DNA from: Candidatus Woesebacteria bacterium RIFCSPHIGHO2_01_FULL_39_32
Lineage (GTDB): Bacteria; Patescibacteriota; Microgenomatia; UBA8517
Reading direction: 5' to 3'
Length of the DNA: 41,224 nucleotides
Assembly (NCBI GenBank): GCA_001792345.1
Contig: MGGJ01000001.1
Coordinates: 112,486 to 153,709, forward strand
Below the pieces are notes generated by a model. It was not told where the DNA came from. It worked only from the letters and a program-made list of their open reading frames with translations, and made no database searches. A program made the position numbers and the translations under genes. This document shows, piece by piece, positions 28,681-36,264 of the stretch. Numbering within the stretch: position 1 is the stretch's first letter; every line of letters begins with the position of its first letter.

Positions 28681-30420
28681 ATGAACCGCACTATTTTGAT
28701 CTTCATGGTAGTTGTGGCCTTCATTTTGAGAGTTTTAGCGATTGATGTACTTCCAGTGGGGTTCACGCCCGATGAAGCTTCATTCGGATATGATGCGTAC
28801 TCCATCTTACAAACGGGCAAAGATCAGTGGGGACACACACTTCCTTTAACTTTGGAATCTTTTGGTGATTTCAAGCCGCCTTTGTATGCTTACTTAACAA
28901 TTCCCTCAGTTGCCCTATTCGGTTTAAGTAAATTTGCGGTAAGACTTCCGAATGCGCTATTTGGAACTGCTGCAGTTTACATTACATACCTTCTAGTCAA
29001 AGAATTATCTTTATTAATGGTCAATGGTCAATGGTCGATAATTAATAAGAAGAATAAAATATTAACCATTAATCATGAATCATTAGCCATTATTGCAAGT
29101 TTGTTACTTGCAATTTCTCCCTGGCACATGATGATGAGTAGAGGCGCTTTTGAGGCAAATTTAACTACCTTCTTGTTACCTCTGGGAATTTTATGGTTTT
29201 TGAAGGGATTTAAAAACAAAAGGTTTTTACTCGCCTCATTGTTTATCTTAGGTTTAAATCTATTTTCTTACCATTCTGCAAGATTGGTAACCCCCTTAAT
29301 ATTTATTTTTTTAATCTTTATTTTTAGAAAAGATCTAAAGAAATTATCTTTAAAAACTAAAATAATTTCTGCCGCTATTTTTACAACCTTTACTTTATTA
29401 GCAGGCTATACTTTATTTTTGGGAGGAGCCACACGAGCAAAAGACATAAGTATTTTTTCGGGAAGCTTGCAAGAAGCCTCGGAACAAAGAATTATATCAA
29501 TTTACGGAGGTTTAGACACAGGTACTGCACGACTACTTCACAATAAGTACCAAGTTACACTGCAAAGGTTTTTTTCAAATTATCTACAGTATTTTTCAGC
29601 AAATTTTTTATTCGTCGATGGTCCTTCGGAAGCGACATATGGAATGCTTCCAGGTCGAGGGGTACTTTATTGGTTTGAACTACCTTTTATCTTCGGATTT
29701 TTATACGCACTATTTAGTAGTAAGAAGAAAAAACCTTTACTCTTAATTTTGTTTTGGATATTGGTAGCACCTATCCCTGCCGCTTTAACTACAGGTAAAG
29801 GTTATGCGGCTAATCGTTCCGCAATAATGATGCCTGCTATTCAAATGGCAAGCGCTATTGGTGCTTACACAATATGGATGTGGGTTTCAAGTTTACTTAG
29901 AAGCAAGAAACTTCTTAAAATATTCCTATTTGGTTATTCATTTGTAGGTTTACTGTTCTTTATTTATTTTGTGGAAGATTATTTTCTTTTATCTCCCTAT
30001 AAATCAGCGAAAGATATGCTCTATGGAAATTTAGAGTCTGCTTATTGGTTGAAGGACAACTCGTTGGATAAAACGGAAATAGTGATGAGTACTAAACTTT
30101 CCGAACCACACATTTATGTAGCTTTTGCAAATTCCTGGGATCCTAAGGATTATCAAAAAAAAACTAGAGAGTGGTCTGTCTATAAAAAGAGAAACTTATT
30201 GTTTATCGACCAACTACCAGAATATAAGTTAGGTAAATATACTTTTCGAGGTATTAATTATTCCGTTGATCAAGGTTTAACGGAGGCTTTCCTGGTGGGA
30301 AAACCTGAAGAATTTCCATCAGATACCTTAGTTACGCAACAATTTAACTATCTTACTGGGGAACCTGCAGTGGTTATTGTGCGGCCGAGAAAAGATGCAT
30401 ATGCATACAATAATTATTAG
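28681..30420 (+). CDS. GT39-type glycosyltransferase (GYxAYSILKTGKD subfamily)
   Basis: FTPDEASFGYDAYSILQTGKDQWGHTLPLTLESFGDFKPPLYAYLTIPSVALFGLSKFAVRLPNALFG; AISPWHMMMSRGAFEANL. Confidence 0.87.
   Translation: MNRTILIFMVVVAFILRVLAIDVLPVGFTPDEASFGYDAYSILQTGKDQWGHTLPLTLESFGDFKPPLYAYLTIPSVALFGLSKFAVRLPNALFGTAAVYITYLLVKELSLLMVNGQWSIINKKNKILTINHESLAIIASLLLAISPWHMMMSRGAFEANLTTFLLPLGILWFLKGFKNKRFLLASLFILGLNLFSYHSARLVTPLIFIFLIFIFRKDLKKLSLKTKIISAAIFTTFTLLAGYTLFLGGATRAKDISIFSGSLQEASEQRIISIYGGLDTGTARLLHNKYQVTLQRFFSNYLQYFSANFLFVDGPSEATYGMLPGRGVLYWFELPFIFGFLYALFSSKKKKPLLLILFWILVAPIPAALTTGKGYAANRSAIMMPAIQMASAIGAYTIWMWVSSLLRSKKLLKIFLFGYSFVGLLFFIYFVEDYFLLSPYKSAKDMLYGNLESAYWLKDNSLDKTEIVMSTKLSEPHIYVAFANSWDPKDYQKKTREWSVYKKRNLLFIDQLPEYKLGKYTFRGINYSVDQGLTEAFLVGKPEEFPSDTLVTQQFNYLTGEPAVVIVRPRKDAYAYNNY
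29014..29092 (+). repeat. Palindromic composite heptamer element: TTAATGG(TCAATGG)2... / ...TTAACCATTAATCATGAATCATTAGCCATTA
   Basis: Heptamers on the left, inverted-type heptamers on the right, A/G-rich spacer; in-frame in the GT39 gene at 28681. Confidence 0.8.
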
Positions 30421-32179
30421 ATTCCTTAAAAAAAACTTCTTAATTGTTTGGATTACACTCTTGGCTGTATTTTTGCGGTTTGTTGCAATTGAGTCAGCGC
30501 CGCCTTCTCTTAATTGGGATGAAGTGTCGCATGGCTTTAACGCATATTCGATTTTAAAAACAGGTAAAGATGAATGGGGATTTACGCTGCCTACTATTTT
30601 TAGAGCCTACGGAGATTACAAACTTCCTGTTTACATTTATTTAACTGCGATATCCGAATTTTTCTTTGGATTAAATACTTTTGCTGTACGCTTACCTTCC
30701 GTCCTCGCTGGTATTGGTACTGTAATTTTCGCCTATTTATTAGTTCTTGAACTATTTTCTCAATTCAATCACCAATCACCAATCACCAATCACCAATCAC
30801 TCGCAACGATTACTGCGTTGCTCGTCGCTATTGAACCCTGGAGTTTATTTCTATCCCGCGGTGCATTTGAAGCAAATCTTTCACTATTTTTCATTGTTTC
30901 CGGTGTTTATTTCTTTTTAAAAGGGTTGCATGCTATCAGCTACCTGCTACCGGCTACAATTCTTTTTGGCCTTTCCGTTTGGACCTACAACTCCGCACGT
31001 ATCTTCGTTCCGCTTCTTATGATAGTCATAATTTTTATCTTTCGAAAAGATCTTACTTCCGTTTTCAAAAAGAATAATAGAATTTTTGTTTATTGTTTAT
31101 TGCTTACTGTTTTCTTCTTTCTTCCAATGTTTTACCAATTATTAAATACCTCCGGTCAAGCCCGTTATGGCGAAGTCGCTATCATTGACCAAGGAGCTAT
31201 CGCACAGATTATAGAAGCTAGGCAAAACTCTTCTTTTGGCCAGACGATTACCCGGCTTCTTTATAATCGGCCAGTTTATTTTATGCAGAGGTTTATATCT
31301 AATTGGGCCTCGCATTTCACCTGCAGTTTTTTGTTCTTTAAAGGCGGAAACAATTATCAGTTTAGCGTACCGGATCACGGACTAATGTATTTGGTGAATT
31401 TACCCTTTTTCTTTCTGGGTTTACTTCTACTCCTGAAAAGAGTGTTTAACCGAGACAGGATTTCAATTCTTCTCTTTTCCTGGTTAATATTAGCACCTAT
31501 TCCTTCGAGTTTAACTCGTGAGGCGCCGCATGTATTACGATTTATTGTTATGCTGCCTGTTCCAATGATAATTTCGGCAATCGGCATTATTTGGGTCTTT
31601 AATTGGATTAAAGATAAGAAACTGAAAATCCGTATGCAATCAACTTTTTTAATTTTATATTTCTTAATACTTTCGATTTATAGCGTAAAATACTTAAACA
31701 CTTACTTTAATGACTATCGCAATGACTTTTCCCGCAGCTGGCAGTATGGGTATAAAGAAGCTGTCCTGTACGCAAAAGATAATTACCAAAAATACGATAA
31801 GATAGTTGTGACAAAAGCATACGGCGAACCGCACGAATTCTTTTTATTCTACTGGCAGTGGGATCCTGAGGCATACCGAAATGATCCCGGTTTAAACCGC
31901 TTTTATCAATCAAACTGGTATTGGGTAGATCGGTTTGACAAATTCTACTTTGTTAATGATTGGGATATTCCAACAGAGGAATGGCAAGATTTTGTCTTAG
32001 AAAGCGGAAAGGTATTTAAGTGCGAATCTATACCGAATGATTTGAAACCTTTAATCGAATACGATGCGGAAAAATGTTTACTGATAACATCTCCCGGTAA
32101 AGTTCCTAAAGGTTGGTCAAAATTAGAAACCGTTAATTTTCTAGATGGAAATTTTGCCTTTGAAATATATGAAAATTGA
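30395..32179 (+). CDS. GT39-type glycosyltransferase (GYxAYSILKTGKD subfamily)
   Basis: LNWDEVSHGFNAYSILKTGKDEWGFTLPTIFRAYGDYKLPVYIYL; FAVRLPSVLAGIG; SRGAFEANLSLFF. ORF track begins at GTG 30377; ATG at 30395 or 30401. Confidence 0.85.
   Translation: MHMHTIIIRFLKKNFLIVWITLLAVFLRFVAIESAPPSLNWDEVSHGFNAYSILKTGKDEWGFTLPTIFRAYGDYKLPVYIYLTAISEFFFGLNTFAVRLPSVLAGIGTVIFAYLLVLELFSQFNHQSPITNHQSLATITALLVAIEPWSLFLSRGAFEANLSLFFIVSGVYFFLKGLHAISYLLPATILFGLSVWTYNSARIFVPLLMIVIIFIFRKDLTSVFKKNNRIFVYCLLLTVFFFLPMFYQLLNTSGQARYGEVAIIDQGAIAQIIEARQNSSFGQTITRLLYNRPVYFMQRFISNWASHFTCSFLFFKGGNNYQFSVPDHGLMYLVNLPFFFLGLLLLLKRVFNRDRISILLFSWLILAPIPSSLTREAPHVLRFIVMLPVPMIISAIGIIWVFNWIKDKKLKIRMQSTFLILYFLILSIYSVKYLNTYFNDYRNDFSRSWQYGYKEAVLYAKDNYQKYDKIVVTKAYGEPHEFFLFYWQWDPEAYRNDPGLNRFYQSNWYWVDRFDKFYFVNDWDIPTEEWQDFVLESGKVFKCESIPNDLKPLIEYDAEKCLLITSPGKVPKGWSKLETVNFLDGNFAFEIYEN
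30766..30800 (+). repeat. Perfect tandem repeat (CAATCAC)x5
   Basis: 35 nt, five identical units; encodes FNHQSPITNHQS. Confidence 0.95.
30933..30960 (+). repeat. Period-7 array CTATCAG/CTACCTG/CTACCGG/CTACAAT
   Basis: Four degenerate 7-mers in a TM-coding segment (AISYLLPATI). Confidence 0.75.
31088..31111 (+). repeat. Period-7 array GTTTATT/GTTTATT/GCTTACT
   Basis: Three 7-mers in a TM-coding segment (FVYCLLLTV). Confidence 0.72.
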
Positions 32180-32813
32180 TAAATTTACCACTCTTCGAGT
32201 AATTTTTGTTCCCGACGAAAACTTATCTACAAATGCGATTAGGTTAGCAAAAGAAGTATCTAAAAGAGGTAAAACCTACTTTATTATTGATGATAAAAGT
32301 CATTTTACTCACCTAACTGTATACCATGCAGAGTATCCTTCAAAGAATAAAAAGGCACTGGTCGGCTTATTAGAAAATTTCGCTATGAAACAAGAACCCT
32401 TAAAATTAACTTTTAATAAATTCTGTGAACAATGGGCTTGGTTTGGTTTAGATTTTAATAAAACCAAAGAAATCTATGAGGCTCACAAAAAACTGGTTAA
32501 CGTCTTAAATCCCTTAAGAGAAGGCCATATAAGAGAGAAGTATTTGGAAGAAATAAAAAACTCCATTAAATACTCAAAGGTTCAGAAGAAATATATTTCA
32601 CAATATGGTTATACGCAAGTAATGTCGGAGTATCATCCGCATTTGACTTTAAATAGGTTCGTAAATGAAGAGATTGCAGAAAAAGTTTGCAAAGATTTTA
32701 ACAACAGGAAAGTATCGATCAAAGACAGTCTTATAAAGGAAATCGCATTAGTTAAATCCGGAGAGTATGGAACAGTAACAGGATATATTAAAAGATTCAA
32801 ATTAAAAGGATGA
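32169..32813 (+). CDS. 2H phosphoesterase superfamily protein (2'-5' RNA ligase/cyclic phosphodiesterase-like)
   Basis: Two HxTx-type motifs: FTHLTVYHAEYP and EYHPHLTLNRF; about 214 aa; overlaps both neighbours. Confidence 0.72.
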   Translation: MKIDKFTTLRVIFVPDENLSTNAIRLAKEVSKRGKTYFIIDDKSHFTHLTVYHAEYPSKNKKALVGLLENFAMKQEPLKLTFNKFCEQWAWFGLDFNKTKEIYEAHKKLVNVLNPLREGHIREKYLEEIKNSIKYSKVQKKYISQYGYTQVMSEYHPHLTLNRFVNEEIAEKVCKDFNNRKVSIKDSLIKEIALVKSGEYGTVTGYIKRFKLKG

Positions 32814-34522
32814 ATATTAAAAAATTCTTAATTCGTAATTCTATATTCCTAATTCTTATACTGGCCGCTTTTTTGCGTTTATGGAGCCTATCAACAAATC
32901 CGCCGCATTTGACTCCTGATGAAGCTGCGCTTGGATATAACGCATATTCAATTCTTAAAACAGGGAGGGACGAATACGGTGAACTGTTGCCGATAATATT
33001 TAAATCATTCGGGGATTTTAAACCAGGTCTTTACGTTTATTTAACAGTTCCTTTTGTGGCTATTTTCGGTTTGAATGAGTGGTCGGTTAGATTGCCAAGT
33101 GCAATAGCTGGCATCCTAGCCGTTTGGTTTTTGTACAAAGTTGTTTTGTTGTTTTTTGAAATTAGAGATAGCCAATCACCAATCACTAATCACCAATCAC
33201 TGGCGAAAATCACAGCATTAATGCTAGCGATTTCGCCCTGGCATATCCATTTTTCCCGAGGGGCTTGGGAGGCAAATGTCTCCTTAACTTTAACTTTAAC
33301 CGGAATTTATTTTTTCCTGAAAGCCTTAGAAAAATCCAAATTCTTGGTTCTTTCTTCCATATTCTTTTCTTTAACTCTTTTAACTTATCAAGGGTCGAAA
33401 CTTTCAACTTCCATAGTTCTTTTAGTCTTAATAGTTACTTTTTGGAAAGAAGTTAAAGAATGGTTAACAATTGCAAGGTCTCACCTTACAAAATCTATTT
33501 TGGTAGGATTAATAATCGCCTCGCCGATTCTATTTAGTTTTATTTCAGGGGAAACAGGAAGGTTAAACGTATTTAGCGTTTTTTCCTATCCTAGACCTCA
33601 TGATTACTTACGAACTTTCTTGGATCAAGGAAACGAAAAGGTAGGAGAATTAAGCTATTATCTTTTTCATTCCGAAAATCTAAATTTTACAAGGGGAGTA
33701 ATGGGGCGGTGGTTTAATCATTTTTCGGGGCGCTTTTTGTTTTTTGAAGGCGATTGGCAAAATCTACGTCACTCGGTTCCAAATCATGGAATGCTGCTAT
33801 TGATTGATTTAGTTTTACTAATTTTAGGTTTAGTTGCTCTAATTAAACAAAAGACAAAATTCACAACATTCATTTTTCTCTGGCTTATACTAGCACCGCT
33901 ACCGGGAGCTCTATCTCGTGACCAAGTTCATGCAGTAAGATCATTAAATATGCTGGTTCCACTCCTTTTAATTTCTTCATTCGGTTTGATGGAGGTAATT
34001 TTATGGATTAAAAAATTTAAAAATAAAGTATTTACCCTTGCTACTTGCTACTTGCTACTAACTACATTGTTTCTTGGAAGTCTTATTTACTACCTCGATT
34101 CATATTTTGTTCACCTGCCTAAACATGGCTCCCAGCTATGGTCTTATGGTTATAAACAAATAGTGGAGACGGTTACCCCCATACAAAATAATTATAAAGA
34201 AGTTAGAGTTCAGCAATCCTTCGCTCAACCCTATATATATTTTTTATTCTACCAAAAGTATGACCCTGCGAAATATCAAGCAGGTGCAAAATTATCTGAA
34301 AGTGAGTACAAAGGTGATGTCGGTTATGTAACAAAACTAGATAATATCTGTTTTTGCCCTATTGACTGGTCAGTTAACCGAGGTGATCATGGAAGTCTTA
34401 TTATTGGTGATCCTATCCGAATCCCACCAGAAGATTCAAGTGATACTAAGTTATTCAATGTAATTAAGGAAATTAAATATTTAAATGGTGAAACAGCTTT
34501 TAGGATAGTTGAGGTTAAATAG
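32810..34522 (+). CDS. GT39-type glycosyltransferase (GYxAYSILKTGKD subfamily)
   Basis: LTPDEAALGYNAYSILKTGRDEYGELLPIIFKSFGDFKPGLYVYLTVPFVAIFGLNEWSVRLPSAIAG; AISPWHIHFSRGAWEANVSL. Confidence 0.87.
   Translation: MNIKKFLIRNSIFLILILAAFLRLWSLSTNPPHLTPDEAALGYNAYSILKTGRDEYGELLPIIFKSFGDFKPGLYVYLTVPFVAIFGLNEWSVRLPSAIAGILAVWFLYKVVLLFFEIRDSQSPITNHQSLAKITALMLAISPWHIHFSRGAWEANVSLTLTLTGIYFFLKALEKSKFLVLSSIFFSLTLLTYQGSKLSTSIVLLVLIVTFWKEVKEWLTIARSHLTKSILVGLIIASPILFSFISGETGRLNVFSVFSYPRPHDYLRTFLDQGNEKVGELSYYLFHSENLNFTRGVMGRWFNHFSGRFLFFEGDWQNLRHSVPNHGMLLLIDLVLLILGLVALIKQKTKFTTFIFLWLILAPLPGALSRDQVHAVRSLNMLVPLLLISSFGLMEVILWIKKFKNKVFTLATCYLLLTTLFLGSLIYYLDSYFVHLPKHGSQLWSYGYKQIVETVTPIQNNYKEVRVQQSFAQPYIYFLFYQKYDPAKYQAGAKLSESEYKGDVGYVTKLDNICFCPIDWSVNRGDHGSLIIGDPIRIPPEDSSDTKLFNVIKEIKYLNGETAFRIVEVK
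32827..32858 (+). repeat. Period-7 array CTTAATT/CGTAATT/CTATATT/CCTAATT
   Basis: Four degenerate 7-mers in the N-terminal TM of a GT39 gene (FLIRNSIFLILI). Confidence 0.75.
33173..33200 (+). repeat. Period-7 array CAATCAC/CAATCAC/TAATCAC/CAATCAC
   Basis: Four 7-mers; encodes SQSPITNHQS. Confidence 0.92.
34037..34064 (+). repeat. Period-7 array CTTGCTA x3 + CTAACTA
   Basis: Four 7-mers in a TM-coding segment (LATCYLLLTT). Confidence 0.9.
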
Positions 34523-34527
34523 GAAAA

Positions 34528-34556
34528 GTGATTAGTAAATTGTTAATTAGTTAATT
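34528..34556 (+). repeat. Intergenic period-7-like array GTGATTA/GTAAATT/GTTAATT/AGTTAAT
   Basis: Degenerate 7-mers in the short gap between two GT39 genes. Confidence 0.6.
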
Positions 34557-34560
34557 GGAT

Positions 34561-36261
34561 ATGAAAACAAACAAAATTCTTTTAATTGCTATATTGTTAC
34601 TAGCAGCACTTTTAAGGTTCTGGAAATTAAATGATTATCCAGCCCTAAACGCGGATGAGTCGGCAATTGGTTACAATGCTTACTCTTTAATTCAAACAGG
34701 AATGGATGAACATGGAAATTCCTGGCCTATTCATTTCCAATCTTTCAACGACTACAAACCCGGACTTTATTTCTATCTAGTTTTACCTTTTGTTAAATTT
34801 TCGGGACTTAATGAGTGGGCGGTAAGAATACCTAGTGCAACATTGGGTGTACTAAGTGTTTGGGCAATCTATTTGTTAGTTAATGAGCTATTCGGCAGCA
34901 AGATGGCTAATAGTCAATGGTTAATCGATAAAAAGAATAAATTGATTATTAATCATGAATCATTAGCCATTAGTGCAAGCTTTCTACTGGCAATCTCGCC
35001 CTGGCATATCCATTTTTCCCGGGGTGGGTGGGAAGTAAGCGTCGCAACATTTTTTATAACTCTGGGTCTTTATTTTTTTGTAAAGGCAATTAGAAAATCA
35101 AATCTTTTGCTCTTTGCTCTTTGCTCTTTGCTCTTTGCGTTATCTTTTTATACTTACCATGCAGCAAGAATAGTTGTTCCTCTTTTAGGAATCGGACTTT
35201 TAGTTATTTACCGAGATTCAATTAAGAAGAATGTTAAAAATGTTGCTTTGGCCGGATTAGTTGGTTTAGTAGCCTTGTTACCTTTAATCAAAGATTTTAC
35301 GCGACCTGAAATTTCCTCACGAGCAGCCGGAGTTGGGTTGTTTGCAGACCCTGGTCCTTTATCTAGAGTTAATGAGCAAAGGGGGGAACATGGTGATTAT
35401 ACGAGTATCCAAGCAAAGCTTCTTCATAACAAAGCAGTGAATTATAGTTTGGCATTTTTAGATAATTGGTCTGAGCATTATCATGGCCTTTTCTTGTTTT
35501 TATCCGGTGATGATATTCAAAGAAACAAAGTTCCTGAAACAGGTCAAATGTATTTGTTTGATATCCTGTTCCTGACGCTTGGAGTTGTTTTTCTTCTTAA
35601 ATCTAAAATCCTAAATCCTAAATCAAGAAATTTAATATTATGGTGGTTATTGGTCGCGCCAACGGCCTCCGCCTTAACTTTTCAATCTCCCCATGCATTA
35701 CGTTCACAAAATATGGTAATTCCTCTCACGATAATTGGTGCAGTAGGATTTTCCTATATATTGAAATGGTTAAAGCTAAATATAACAAGCAAATCCCTGC
35801 TAACTACTTACTACATACTACTTGCCACTGTAATTTTTTGGAATTTCGCTCGGTATCAGCACATGTACTGGATCCATATGGCCAAAGAATATCCGTTTTC
35901 TTCACAATACGGAGTAAAAGAACTTGTAGCTTATGTTAATGAAAATAAAGATAAATATGAGAATATAATTGTCACAGACAGATATGATCAACCTTATATT
36001 CTTTTTCTTTTTTACTTAAAATATCCTCCAGATATGTTTCAAAAAGAACATGAGTTAACGGCAAGAGACAAGTTTGGATTTTCAACAGTCAGAGCTTTTG
36101 ACAGATTTGAGTTTAGATCGATTGAATGGGATACTGATCAACCAACCAATCCCAATTCATTAATAATAGGGACAGATGAAGAGATTCCCGACGAAGCAAA
36201 TATAGTTAAAGAAATTTATGGAACAAATGGATATAAATATTTTCAAGTTGTTGCGAATTAA
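34561..36261 (+). CDS. GT39-type glycosyltransferase (GYxAYSILKTGKD subfamily)
   Basis: LNADESAIGYNAYSLIQTGMDEHGNSWPIHFQSFNDYKPGLYFYL; AISPWHIHFSRGGWEVSVATFF. Confidence 0.87.
   Translation: MKTNKILLIAILLLAALLRFWKLNDYPALNADESAIGYNAYSLIQTGMDEHGNSWPIHFQSFNDYKPGLYFYLVLPFVKFSGLNEWAVRIPSATLGVLSVWAIYLLVNELFGSKMANSQWLIDKKNKLIINHESLAISASFLLAISPWHIHFSRGGWEVSVATFFITLGLYFFVKAIRKSNLLLFALCSLLFALSFYTYHAARIVVPLLGIGLLVIYRDSIKKNVKNVALAGLVGLVALLPLIKDFTRPEISSRAAGVGLFADPGPLSRVNEQRGEHGDYTSIQAKLLHNKAVNYSLAFLDNWSEHYHGLFLFLSGDDIQRNKVPETGQMYLFDILFLTLGVVFLLKSKILNPKSRNLILWWLLVAPTASALTFQSPHALRSQNMVIPLTIIGAVGFSYILKWLKLNITSKSLLTTYYILLATVIFWNFARYQHMYWIHMAKEYPFSSQYGVKELVAYVNENKDKYENIIVTDRYDQPYILFLFYLKYPPDMFQKEHELTARDKFGFSTVRAFDRFEFRSIEWDTDQPTNPNSLIIGTDEEIPDEANIVKEIYGTNGYKYFQVVAN
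34903..34973 (+). repeat. Palindromic composite heptamer element ATGGCTAATAGTCAATGGTTAAT ... ATTAATCATGAATCATTAGCCAT
   Basis: Left arm versus reverse complement of right arm matches 18 of 23 by eye; in-frame in the GT39 gene at 34561. Confidence 0.82.
35106..35138 (+). repeat. Tandem repeat (TTTGCTC)x4 + TTTGC
   Basis: Four perfect 7-mers plus partial; encodes LFALCSLLFA in a TM segment. Confidence 0.95.
35597..35624 (+). repeat. Period-7 array TTAAATC/TAAAATC/CTAAATC/CTAAATC
   Basis: Four 7-mers; encodes LKSKILNPKS between TM segments. Confidence 0.85.
35797..35831 (+). repeat. Period-7 array CTGCTAA/CTACTTA/CTACATA/CTACTTG/CCACTGT
   Basis: Five degenerate 7-mers; encodes SLLTTYYILLAT. 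Confidence 0.82.
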
Positions 36262-36264
36262 ATC

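Noticed and set aside
30766-33200. CAATCAC arrays as a CRISPR array
   Set aside because: Contiguous 7-nt units without spacers, inside coding sequence; no cas genes nearby.
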